Source: Robiginitomaculum sp. (GTDB lineage Bacteria; Pseudomonadota; Alphaproteobacteria; Caulobacterales; Maricaulaceae). Taken from it: 5,242 nucleotides of DNA. Under the pieces are notes generated by a model, which saw only the letters and a list, made by a program, of their open reading frames with translations, searched no databases and was not told the DNA's origin. The position numbers and the translations under genes are program-made. Below are positions 1 to 4,944 of this stretch, in pieces (the stretch's first letter is position 1; each line of letters begins with the position of its first letter). Location: positions 69,107 through 74,348 of the forward strand of contig NVVO01000012.1 in NCBI GenBank assembly GCA_002733385.1. The letters run 5' to 3'.

Positions 1-635
1 CTGTCATCTTTAGCGGCTTTTTTGGCTGGTGCTTTTTTGGCAGGTGTTTTCTTAGCAGGCGCTTTTTCAGCGGCAGGTTTTTCGGCCTTTTTGGCTGTAG
101 CTTTCTTTGCAGGCGCTTTTTTCACTTCCGGCTTCGCAGTTTCGGCCTTTTTAACAACCGGCTGAACTTCCGGCTTGGCCCTATCAATGGTCACCGAACC
201 TTTGGCTTTTTCAACAATTTTTTGGGCGCCAGCAGATGCATAACTCACAGTCAATTTAACTGCCGCTGTTATTTTACCCTCACCAATCAAACGCACACCA
301 TTATGGGCACGACGGATCACACCGGCGCCGACCAGAGCATTGGCGTCCACGTCTTTTTTCAAATCCAGAACACCGGCCTCTATGGCTTGCTCAAGACGAC
401 GGATAGACAATTCCGCATATTTCTTGCGGTTTGGTTTGTTAAATCCGCGTTTAGGCAAACGCATATAGATCGGCATTTGGCCGCCTTCATAACCTTTAAT
501 GGCCACACCTGAGCGTGACTTTTGTCCTTTGACACCCCGGCCAGCGGTTTTACCAGTGCCCGAACCAATACCGCGCCCAAGACGCTTGCGCGCTTTGGTA
601 GCACCGGGATTGTCACTAAGTTCATTTAAACGCAT
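1..635 (-). CDS. rplO: 50S ribosomal protein L15 with a long Lys/Ala/Pro-rich C-terminal tail (partial, 3' end outside window)
   Basis: L15 is a 23S rRNA-binding protein important for late 50S assembly. The frame stays open to the left edge: 211 complete codons and no stop. Residues 1-151 are a full L15: MRLNELSDNPGATKARKRLG, the glycine-rich arm RGIGSGTGKTAGRGVKGQKS (21-40), GYEGGQMPIYMRLPKRGF (48-65), LEQAIEAGVL (81-90) and the C-terminal fold ending EKAKGSVTI (142-150). From about residue 152 a low-complexity tail follows (AKPEV repeats, then KKAPA-type pentapeptides) and reaches KKAAKDD at the edge. L15 usually ends near 145-165 residues. The start at 635 is preferred to the adjacent ATG at 638, because GGAG lies 5 nt before the former and only 2 nt before the latter, and the family begins with a single Met. 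Confidence 0.96.
   Translation of the reverse strand, partial: MRLNELSDNPGATKARKRLGRGIGSGTGKTAGRGVKGQKSRSGVAIKGYEGGQMPIYMRLPKRGFNKPNRKKYAELSIRRLEQAIEAGVLDLKKDVDANALVGAGVIRRAHNGVRLIGEGKITAAVKLTVSYASAGAQKIVEKAKGSVTIDRAKPEVQPVVKKAETAKPEVKKAPAKKATAKKAEKPAAEKAPAKKTPAKKAPAKKAAKDD
3..182 (-). repeat. Degenerate 15-bp coding repeat for KKAPA-type pentapeptides in the rplO tail
   Basis: Translated on the minus strand in the rplO frame, residues 152-211 contain 19 lysines and few acidic residues. The core is a five-residue repeat: KKAPA, KKATA, KKAEK, an irregular stretch, then KAPA, KKTPA, KKAPA, KKAAK. Two copies of AKPEV (residues 153-157 and 167-171) precede it, sharing an 11-nt DNA identity (AAGCCGGAAGT). 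The units vary in codon choice, so this is a degenerate rather than freshly copied array. Such sequence resembles histone-H1-like or AlgP-type tails and should be disordered and strongly positively charged. Confidence 0.8.
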
Positions 636-676
636 CATATTCTCCGTATGAATAACCTCTTACCTGTTTCTGGCAG

Positions 677-868
677 TTATTCCTCAACTATTGCCACCAT
701 ATGTGCGACTTTGCGGATCATTCCGCGCACGGATGGTGTATCTTCTAATGTCTTTACTTTACCAATCCGACCCAAGCCCAAACCCACCAATGTGGCGTGT
801 TGGTCTTTTGGACGACGGGTTGAAGACCCGGTCTGGCGGACAGTAACTGTTTTTTGCTTTTTGGCCAT
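677..868 (-). CDS. rpmD: 50S ribosomal protein L30
   Basis: L30 is a small 23S rRNA-binding protein of the large subunit, absent from some bacterial lineages. The 63-residue product has the usual length. It opens MAKKQKTVTVRQTGSSTRRP, then has the signature DQHATLVGLGLGRIGK (residues 22-37), followed by LEDTPSVRGMIRKVAHMVAI, wording typical of alphaproteobacterial L30. The start at 868 is the only plausible ATG. The Shine-Dalgarno is weak (GAGATAGATA before the ATG), and a better AGGA lies too far upstream, so coupling to rpsE is likely. The TAA stop is followed by 41 bp before rplO. Its position between rpsE and rplO is standard. Confidence 0.97.
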   Translation of the reverse strand: MAKKQKTVTVRQTGSSTRRPKDQHATLVGLGLGRIGKVKTLEDTPSVRGMIRKVAHMVAIVEE

Positions 869-888
869 TATCTATCTCTATATTCCTG

Positions 889-1464
889 TTACTCTTCTGT
901 TGCTTCCGCTTCAGGTGCGGATGCACCATCCCGGCGGCGTCCGACAATATCGCCAACTTTTTTGCCGCGTTTGGCGGCGATTGTACGCGGGTTCTCCTGG
1001 GACAGAAGTGCGTTAAATGTAGCCCGAACCATGTTATAAGGGTTGGAGCTTCCTGTGGATTTTGCCACAACGTCCTGCATACCCAAGCTTTCCAGTACGG
1101 CGCGCATGGGCCCGCCAGCAATAATACCAGTTCCCGGAGGTGCGGCACGTAAAATCACTTTGCCGGCGCCGTGGCGACCTTTACAATCATGGTGCAAAGT
1201 CCGGCCCTCGCGCAACGGAATGCGCACCAAGGATTTCTTGGCCAGCTCCGTACCCTTGCGAATACATTCAGGAACCTCGCGGGCCTTGCCCTTGCCAAAA
1301 CCAACCTGACCCTTGCCGTCACCAACCACAACCAGAGCCGCAAAGCTCATATTGCGACCACCTTTTACGGTTTTGGCCACACGGTTGATGTGTACCAATT
1401 TGTCAACAAATTCGTCTTGTTCCTCGCGGTCACGCTTGCCTCTTTTATCGTCACGTCTTGCCAT
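889..1464 (-). CDS. rpsE: 30S ribosomal protein S5
   Basis: S5 sits on the 30S solvent side near the mRNA entry site and affects decoding accuracy; in E. coli its mutations give spectinomycin resistance. The 191-residue product begins with a charged lead (MARRDDKRGKRDREEQDE). It continues with the dsRNA-binding-like domain FVDKLVHINRVAKTVKGGRN (residues 19-38) and VVGDGKGQVGFGKGKAREVP (47-65). The C-terminal domain follows: HGAGKVILRAAPPGTGIIAG (98-117), then GSSNPYNMVRATFNAL (138-153). It closes with a short acidic tail, EAEATEE. Two cysteines, Cys67 (PECIRKG) and Cys94 (HHDCKGR), stand where I would expect alanine or valine in this family, from memory. The start at 1464 has AAGGAAG upstream. 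The stop TAA is 20 bp before rpmD. Confidence 0.98.
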   Translation of the reverse strand: MARRDDKRGKRDREEQDEFVDKLVHINRVAKTVKGGRNMSFAALVVVGDGKGQVGFGKGKAREVPECIRKGTELAKKSLVRIPLREGRTLHHDCKGRHGAGKVILRAAPPGTGIIAGGPMRAVLESLGMQDVVAKSTGSSNPYNMVRATFNALLSQENPRTIAAKRGKKVGDIVGRRRDGASAPEAEATEE

Positions 1465-1490
1465 AATACTTCCTTAGAATTGCAACCTTA

Positions 1491-1847
1491 TTAAAATTTC
1501 AGGCCGGCTTCGCGAGCCGCTTCTGCCAGAGCCTTGACCCGGCCATGGTATAAATACCCGCCCCGGTCAAAAACCACTTGTTCCACGCCGGCCTTTTTGG
1601 CCCGCTCCCCGATCAATTTACCAATCACGCTGGCTGCAGCTACGTCCGTGCCCTTTGTAAGCTTTGCAGCTTTTTCCAAAGACGACGCAGATGCCAATGT
1701 CACACCGTTCAAATCATCAATGATTTGGGCGGAAATGTTTTTCGAGCTGCGATATACAGACAAACGCGGACGTCCGGTGGCGTTTTTCTTGACGCGGCGG
1801 CGTACGCGTTCGGCGCGGCGTTTCAATTTTTGTTGTGCGTTTTTCAT
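1491..1847 (-). CDS. rplR: 50S ribosomal protein L18
   Basis: L18 binds 5S rRNA and, with L5, anchors it in the central protuberance. The 118-residue product is of usual length. It has a basic N-terminus (QKLKRRAERVRRRVKK, residues 6-21), GRPRLSVYRSSKNISAQIID (25-44) and the family C-terminal block VVFDRGGYLYHGRVKALAEA (91-110), ending AREAGLKF. The open frame continues upstream to an ATG at 1961, but that stretch lies inside rplF and does not resemble L18. The ATG at 1847, one base after the rplF stop, fits the family N-terminus. No ideal Shine-Dalgarno is seen: GAGG lies about 15 bases upstream and AAGAAG is nearer, so initiation probably relies on ribosomes finishing rplF. It ends in tandem TAATAA stops, 26 bp before rpsE. 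Confidence 0.96.
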   Translation of the reverse strand: MKNAQQKLKRRAERVRRRVKKNATGRPRLSVYRSSKNISAQIIDDLNGVTLASASSLEKAAKLTKGTDVAAASVIGKLIGERAKKAGVEQVVFDRGGYLYHGRVKALAEAAREAGLKF

Positions 1848-1848
1848 C

Positions 1849-2382
1849 TTACTTCTTCTTACCCTCTTTCGATCGGACAAATTCGCCGACATAGCGAATA
1901 CCCTTACCTTTGTAAGGCTCCGGTTTTCTGTAGGAACGGATCTCGGCGGCAACCTGACCAACCATTTGCTTGTTCATGCCAGAAACGTGAATTTCAGTTG
2001 CCTTTGGCACTACAATGGTGATGCCTTCTGGCGCTTCATAATTGACATCATGGGACAGGCCAAGTTGCAGGCTTAATGTTTTGCCTTTCAACTGGGCCCG
2101 ATAACCAACACCGCGAAGCTCAAGATTTTTCGTATAACCGTTGGTCACACCTTCAATCAAATTTGCAATCATGGTACGCGACATTCCCCACATGGAACGG
2201 GCTTCCTTGTCACCAGCAACAGGCGCAATTATGAACTGATCAGCTTCCAATTTTCCAGTTACCGCAGACGGCATAGTAAATTCAAGCACACCTTTTGGGC
2301 CTTTAACGCTGACCTTTTGACCGTCCTGGGTCAAAGTGCAACCAGCAGGGACAGTAACAGGATGTTTTCCAATACGTGACAT
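1849..2382 (-). CDS. rplF: 50S ribosomal protein L6
   Basis: L6 is a two-domain protein that binds 23S rRNA near the sarcin-ricin loop and the factor-binding region. The 177-residue product has the normal length. It starts MSRIGKHPVTVPAG and has GQKVSVKGPKGVL (residues 21-33), SRTMIANLIEGVTNGYTKNL (68-87) and LRGVGYRAQLKGK (89-101). It ends with the L6 signature PEPYKGKGIRYVGEFVRSKE (154-173) and a lysine-rich GKKK tail. The two internally related L6 domains span about residues 1-82 and 83-177. The start has a perfect AGGAGG 5 nt upstream, shared with the rpsH stop. The TAA stop is one base before the rplR start, so the two are almost contiguous. Confidence 0.98.
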   Translation of the reverse strand: MSRIGKHPVTVPAGCTLTQDGQKVSVKGPKGVLEFTMPSAVTGKLEADQFIIAPVAGDKEARSMWGMSRTMIANLIEGVTNGYTKNLELRGVGYRAQLKGKTLSLQLGLSHDVNYEAPEGITIVVPKATEIHVSGMNKQMVGQVAAEIRSYRKPEPYKGKGIRYVGEFVRSKEGKKK

Positions 2383-2387
2383 ACCGA

Positions 2388-2394
2388 CCTCCTA
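2388..2394 (-). promoter_or_regulatory. rplF Shine-Dalgarno fused to the rpsH stop codon
   Basis: The minus strand reads TAGGAGG, then TCGGT, then the rplF ATG. The rpsH stop TAG (2392-2394) supplies the AG of a full AGGAGG ribosome binding site, with 9 bp between the coding regions. This fixes the rplF start at 2382 and implies coupled translation. The geometry is identical to the rpsN/rpsH junction. Confidence 0.85.
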
Positions 2395-2787
2395 AGATAC
2401 CTGGCAGAGAATTTCGCCGCCAACATTTTGTTCGCGTGCGATATTGTCTGACATCACGCCCTTGGGCGTAGACAGGATTGCAATGCCCAGTCCATTACGG
2501 ACCTGTGGCAAGCTTTTAACTGATGAATACACGCGCCGACCTGGCTTGGAGACGCGTTTGATCTCGCGAATAACCGGAGCACCTTCAAAGTATTTAAGTT
2601 CGATTTCAAAGTGCTTGAAACCTTCTTTTTCTACAGAGGCATAGCCGCGAATATAACCTTCGCTTTCCAGCACGTCGAGAACTCGACCGCGCAAGTTTGA
2701 CGCAGGCGTTTCGCATTTGGTTTTGCCGCGCATATGGGCATTACGGATGCGGGTGAGCATATCACCAAGGGGATCACTAAATGACAT
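2392..2787 (-). CDS. rpsH: 30S ribosomal protein S8
   Basis: S8 is a primary binder of the central domain of 16S rRNA (helix 21 region) and, in E. coli, the translational repressor of the spc operon. The 131-residue product has normal length. It starts MSFSDPLGDMLTRIRNAHMR, has LESEGYIRGY (residues 40-49), ELKYFEGAPVIREIKRVSKP (63-82) and RRVYSSVKSLP (84-94), and ends with the S8 signature STPKGVMSD (106-114) and NVGGEILCQV. All the usual rRNA-contact elements are present, so feedback regulation by this protein is possible, but its mRNA target is not evident here. The start at 2787 has a strong AGGAGG. The stop is TAG, overlapping the rplF Shine-Dalgarno, 9 bp before rplF. Confidence 0.98.
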   Translation of the reverse strand: MSFSDPLGDMLTRIRNAHMRGKTKCETPASNLRGRVLDVLESEGYIRGYASVEKEGFKHFEIELKYFEGAPVIREIKRVSKPGRRVYSSVKSLPQVRNGLGIAILSTPKGVMSDNIAREQNVGGEILCQVS

Positions 2788-2792
2788 ATTTC

Positions 2793-2799
2793 CCTCCTA
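2793..2799 (-). promoter_or_regulatory. rpsH Shine-Dalgarno fused to the rpsN stop codon
   Basis: The minus strand reads TAGGAGG, then GAAAT, then the rpsH ATG. The first three bases are the rpsN stop codon (2797-2799), and its AG is also the beginning of the AGGAGG Shine-Dalgarno sequence. A ribosome finishing rpsN therefore stops on the binding site for rpsH, which favours coupled translation. The same TAGGAGG-N5-ATG layout recurs at rpsH/rplF. Confidence 0.85.
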
Positions 2800-3102
2800 C
2801 CAGCTAGACTTGACAAGACCCGGCAACAAACCCTGGGAACCAAGTTCACGCAGAGCGATACGGGACATTTTCATTTTACGGTAATAACCGCGCGGACGAC
2901 CACTGATCTGACAACGGTTACGTACCCGCGACGGTGCTGAATTGCGCGGCAATTCAGACAGCTTGATCTGGGCGGCAAACCGCTCTTCCACGGGCAATTC
3001 CGTATTGCGAGCGGTCGCCTTTAGGTCCGCACGCTTGGCCGCATACTTCTTGACCATTTTTTTTCTTTTTTCGTTACGCTCTACTGCGCTTACTTTTGCC
3101 AT
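2797..3102 (-). CDS. rpsN: 30S ribosomal protein S14 (long, zinc-independent type)
   Basis: S14 binds 16S rRNA in the 30S head and is needed for late assembly. The 101-residue product is the long type typical of Proteobacteria. It begins MAKVSAVERNEKRKKMVKKY and has the conserved core NRCQISGRPRGYYRK (residues 62-76), then SRIALREL and the C-terminus GLLPGLVKSSW. It holds a single cysteine (Cys64), so the paired CxxC zinc site of the short zinc-dependent S14 is absent. The ATG at 3102 has GGAG with a 6-nt A-rich spacer. The stop is a TAG that forms the start of the rpsH Shine-Dalgarno sequence. It is separated from rplE by 68 bp and from rpsH by 9 bp. Confidence 0.97.
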   Translation of the reverse strand: MAKVSAVERNEKRKKMVKKYAAKRADLKATARNTELPVEERFAAQIKLSELPRNSAPSRVRNRCQISGRPRGYYRKMKMSRIALRELGSQGLLPGLVKSSW

Positions 3103-3118
3103 TTTTTTCTCCGTTTTT

Positions 3119-3134
3119 GCGGGAGGCTTCCCGC
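3119..3134 (-). promoter_or_regulatory. Perfect 6-bp GC-rich hairpin upstream of the rpsN ribosome binding site
   Basis: On the minus strand, GCGGGA pairs with TCCCGC across a 4-nt AGCC loop: a perfect, GC-rich 6-bp stem. It lies in the longest gap of the window (68 bp, rplE to rpsN). It is followed in the transcribed direction by AAAAAC and then the rpsN Shine-Dalgarno GGAG (3109-3112), so it ends 6 nt upstream of the ribosome binding site. It is not an intrinsic terminator for this strand, because the bases after it are A, not T. It could shape translation of rpsN-rpsH, stabilise processed mRNA, or do nothing. The stem is seen directly; any function is inference. Confidence 0.4.
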
Positions 3135-3170
3135 TTTGCCTGTTGCGTTAGTTCAATTTCTTACCCATTT

Positions 3171-3740
3171 TTACTTTTTGAATGGAAAGTTGAACTCGGC
3201 CAGCAGTACCTTTGCTTCTTCGTCTGTTTTTGCATTGGTACACACAACAATGTCCATACCGCGAATACTATCAACTTTGTCGTAATCAATTTCAGGAAAC
3301 ACGATATGTTCCTTGAGACCCATGGCGTAATTACCATTACCGTCAAAACTTTTGTTGTTCAGACCGCGAAAATCACGAACCCTTGGCAGGGCTACATTGG
3401 TTAAACGGTCAATAAATTCATACATTTGTGCGCGGCGCAATGTCACCTTGGTGCCAATATTCATGCCCTCACGCAGCTTGAACGTCGCGACGGATTTTTT
3501 GGCAATCGTCATTACGGGTTTTTGTCCGGCAATCAGCTCCAGATCAGCCAAAGCCAATTTGGTTTTCTTGCTGTCGCCCACGGCTTCACCCACACCCATA
3601 TTCAGGACGACCTTAGTCACCTTCGGGATTTGCATATCATTGGTGTAGCCAAATTTTTCCTTCATGTGAGCACGTATTTTCTCACGATATTTTTTAGCCA
3701 GTCTTGGCTCGTATTGGCTAGGCTCATTACTATCAGTCAT
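3171..3740 (-). CDS. rplE: 50S ribosomal protein L5
   Basis: L5 binds 5S rRNA with L18 and helps form the central protuberance of the 50S subunit. The product has 189 residues, slightly longer than the roughly 180 of E. coli because of a short polar N-terminal lead (MTDSNEPSQ) before the conserved YEPRLAKKYREKI. Conserved blocks are MQIPKVTKVVLNMGVGEAV (residues 36-54), AGQKPVMTIAKKSVATFKLR (71-90), LPRVRDFRGL (118-127) and GMDIVVCTNAKTDEEAK (161-177). The only ATG upstream of those blocks is at 3740; it has AGGAG 9 bp upstream and overlaps the end of rplX by 8 bp. In E. coli, S8 represses the spc operon by binding mRNA near the rplE start. I cannot recognise that structure here. A 68-bp gap follows before rpsN. 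Confidence 0.97.
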   Translation of the reverse strand: MTDSNEPSQYEPRLAKKYREKIRAHMKEKFGYTNDMQIPKVTKVVLNMGVGEAVGDSKKTKLALADLELIAGQKPVMTIAKKSVATFKLREGMNIGTKVTLRRAQMYEFIDRLTNVALPRVRDFRGLNNKSFDGNGNYAMGLKEHIVFPEIDYDKVDSIRGMDIVVCTNAKTDEEAKVLLAEFNFPFKK

Positions 3741-4062
3741 CGATCACTTCTCCTGAACGTTTTGCAACGCGCACTTTTTTACCGTCTTTCAACGTTTTAA
3801 ATCCAACCCGCGTCGGCTTGCCGTCTTTCGGGTCAAGATGGGCCACATTGGAAATCGCAATAGGGGCCTCATATGTCTTGACGCCCCCGTCCGGGTCCTC
3901 CTGGGTCGGACGCACATGGCGCTTGACCATGTTCACACCAGCCACCAAAACGCGGTTTTCATTGGTGAATACTTTAAGCACTTCACCTTTTTTGCCTTTT
4001 CCGTTCTTTAAGGAGCCGGAAATGACCTGGACATAATCGCCCTTTTTAATCTTCGCAGCCAT
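3733..4062 (-). CDS. rplX: 50S ribosomal protein L24
   Basis: L24 is an assembly-initiator protein that binds domain I of 23S rRNA and sits near the tunnel exit. The 109-residue product has an N-terminal KOW segment (about residues 6-32: KKGDYVQVISG ... KGEVLKV), then VNMVKRHVRPT and the family C-terminal half (SNVAHLDPKDGKPTRVGFK, then DGKKVRVAKRSGEVI). The KOW loop is longer than usual: after SG16 it reads SLKNGKGKKGE, where E. coli has KDKGKRGK, an insertion of about 3 residues. The start at 4062 overlaps the rplN stop by one base and uses a GGAGG inside the rplN 3' end. The TGA stop lies inside the rplE start region, with an 8-bp overlap (ATGACTGA), so rplN, rplX and rplE look translationally coupled. 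Confidence 0.97.
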   Translation of the reverse strand: MAAKIKKGDYVQVISGSLKNGKGKKGEVLKVFTNENRVLVAGVNMVKRHVRPTQEDPDGGVKTYEAPIAISNVAHLDPKDGKPTRVGFKTLKDGKKVRVAKRSGEVIDD

Positions 4063-4430
4063 TACAGAACCTCCGGCGCTAAGGAAATAATTTTCATTTG
4101 GTTCTTGGCACGTAGTTCACGCGGAACCGGGCCAAATATACGTGTACCGAGCAGTTCGCCGTTATTATTGACGATAACGGCGGCATTGCTGTCAAAACGA
4201 ATCACGCTACCGTCCGCACGTTGAATGTCTTTTTTGACACGCACAACAATAGCGCGGCGCACTTCGCCTTTTTTGACGCGTGAGCGCGGCGCAGCTTCTT
4301 TGATGGACACGACAATAATATCGCCAATGCTGGCATAGCGGCGTTTGGAGCCGCCCAGCACTTTAATGCACTGAACCCGCTTTGCGCCGGAATTGTCTGC
4401 AACTTCCAAATTTGTTTGCATCTGTATCAT
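4062..4430 (-). CDS. rplN: 50S ribosomal protein L14
   Basis: L14 is a conserved beta-barrel protein that binds 23S rRNA and forms inter-subunit contacts. The product is 122 residues, exactly the usual length. It starts MIQMQTNLEVADNSGAKRVQ, followed by CIKVLGGSKRRYASIGDIIV (residues 21-40) and the signature stretch AIVVRV...DGSVIRFDSNAAVIV (residues 60-87). It ends GTRIFGPVPRELRAKNQMK and ISLAPEVL, the canonical C-terminus. The ATG at 4430, not the one at 4421, matches the family N-terminus and has GAGG 6 bp upstream. The TAA stop shares one base with the rplX start (TAATG), and the last codons (CCG GAG GTT) contain the rplX Shine-Dalgarno GGAGG. In E. coli this is the first gene of the spc operon. 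Confidence 0.98.
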   Translation of the reverse strand: MIQMQTNLEVADNSGAKRVQCIKVLGGSKRRYASIGDIIVVSIKEAAPRSRVKKGEVRRAIVVRVKKDIQRADGSVIRFDSNAAVIVNNNGELLGTRIFGPVPRELRAKNQMKIISLAPEVL

Positions 4431-4477
4431 TTAGAGCCTCTTAAAATTCTTGTGGGTAAATCCGTTTGGTCAAAGAC
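4431..4477 (-). promoter_or_regulatory. rpsQ-rplN gap; position of the E. coli spc promoter, weak promoter-like hexamers only
   Basis: This 47-bp gap is where E. coli places the promoter of the spc operon. On the minus strand there is a -35-like TTGACC (4468-4473), a 16-bp spacer and a poor -10-like AAGAAT (4446-4451). The implied transcript start would fall at about 4439, on top of the rplN Shine-Dalgarno GAGG (4437-4440), which counts against a working promoter. The GAGG with 6 bp before the ATG at 4430 is a credible ribosome binding site. A promoter here is a positional guess, and simple read-through from the S10 genes is equally likely. Confidence 0.25.
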
Positions 4478-4708
4478 CTAAGCCGTTACCACTTCCCAGC
4501 GTTTCAGTTTTGATTTTGGCGGGCACTCACGAATGCGCACTGCGTCACCGACCTTAAATAAGTTCTCTTCATCATGAGCATGATATTTTTTCGATTTGCG
4601 CAAAGTCTTTTGCAGCAAAGGATGAAGATAGGTACGGTCAACCCGCACCACGACAGTTTTTTGGCCCTTATCACTGACCACAACACCTTGTAATATTCTT
4701 CTTGGCAT
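4478..4708 (-). CDS. rpsQ: 30S ribosomal protein S17
   Basis: S17 is a primary 16S rRNA-binding protein with an OB-fold that acts early in 30S assembly. The product has 76 residues, close to the usual 80-90. It starts MPRRILQGVVVSDKGQKTVV, has the basic loop LRKSKKYHAHDE at residues 36-47, and ends with the S17 signature GDAVRIRECPPKSKLKRW (residues 54-71). The ribosome binding site is weak: the TAG stop of rpmC runs into AGGGA, giving TAGGGA before the ATG with 9 bp between the genes, so translation may rely partly on coupling to rpmC. The stop is TAG. In E. coli this is the last gene of the S10 operon, and a 47-bp gap separates it here from rplN. Confidence 0.97.
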   Translation of the reverse strand: MPRRILQGVVVSDKGQKTVVVRVDRTYLHPLLQKTLRKSKKYHAHDEENLFKVGDAVRIRECPPKSKLKRWEVVTA

Positions 4709-4717
4709 GGCTTGTCC

Positions 4718-4921
4718 CTATGCTTTCTTGTCTGCGGTTTTCTGCTCACGCAGAATGGTTCTAATCCTGGCAATACTGCGGCGCACAATACGAATGCGAC
4801 CGGTTTTTTCCAACTGGCTGGTCGCCTGCTGGAAGCGCAGATTAAATTGCTCTTTTTTCAACTTTACCAGCTCTTCGGAAAGCTGATCTTCGCTAAGATT
4901 GCGTATGTCTATGGCGTTCAT
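4718..4921 (-). CDS. rpmC: 50S ribosomal protein L29
   Basis: L29 is a small two-helix protein near the peptide exit tunnel of the 50S subunit, where in other bacteria it contributes to the docking site for nascent-chain factors. The 67-residue product is of normal length and highly helical. It starts MNAIDIRNLSEDQLSEEL, carries the family core KKEQFNLRFQ at residues 22-31, and ends with a basic helix, RIRIVRRSIARIRT (residues 42-55). The ATG at 4921 is preceded by AAGGAAG a few bases upstream, a good Shine-Dalgarno sequence. The stop is TAG, 9 bp before the rpsQ start. Its place between rplP and rpsQ is the standard one in the S10 operon. Confidence 0.96.
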   Translation of the reverse strand: MNAIDIRNLSEDQLSEELVKLKKEQFNLRFQQATSQLEKTGRIRIVRRSIARIRTILREQKTADKKA

Positions 4922-4944
4922 GGTCTTCTTCCTTATTCACCCAA

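Noticed and set aside
1..165. Plus-strand open frame with a repetitive hydrophobic reading (AFLAG-like), resembling a membrane segment.
   Set aside because: It is the exact antisense of the rplO Lys/Ala/Pro tail. GCTTTTTTGG-type sequence reads Ala/Phe/Leu on the complement automatically, and it has no start codon, ribosome binding site or family resemblance.
759..1148. A 129-residue minus-strand open frame overlapping rpmD and rpsE.
   Set aside because: It is a shifted-frame shadow of rpsE and rpmD, both of which are fully conserved in their own frames.
1848..1961. N-terminal extension of rplR to the ATG at 1961 (38 extra residues).
   Set aside because: The stretch overlaps the conserved C-terminus of rplF in another frame, has no L18 similarity, and the ATG at 1847 gives the normal L18 length.
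1534..2076. A 180-residue plus-strand open frame antisense to rplR and rplF.
   Set aside because: It lies wholly opposite two highly conserved ribosomal genes, resembles no family I know, and has no credible Shine-Dalgarno. Long antisense frames are common opposite constrained genes.
3119..3134. Intrinsic transcription terminator between rplE and rpsN.
   Set aside because: On the transcribed strand the stem is followed by AAAAAC, not a T-run. On the plus strand only three T follow and no gene there needs a terminator.
3103..3170. A tiny frame, ATG to TAA, coding MGKKLN just after rplE.
   Set aside because: Six codons with no clear ribosome binding site; indistinguishable from chance. A leader-peptide role has no support.
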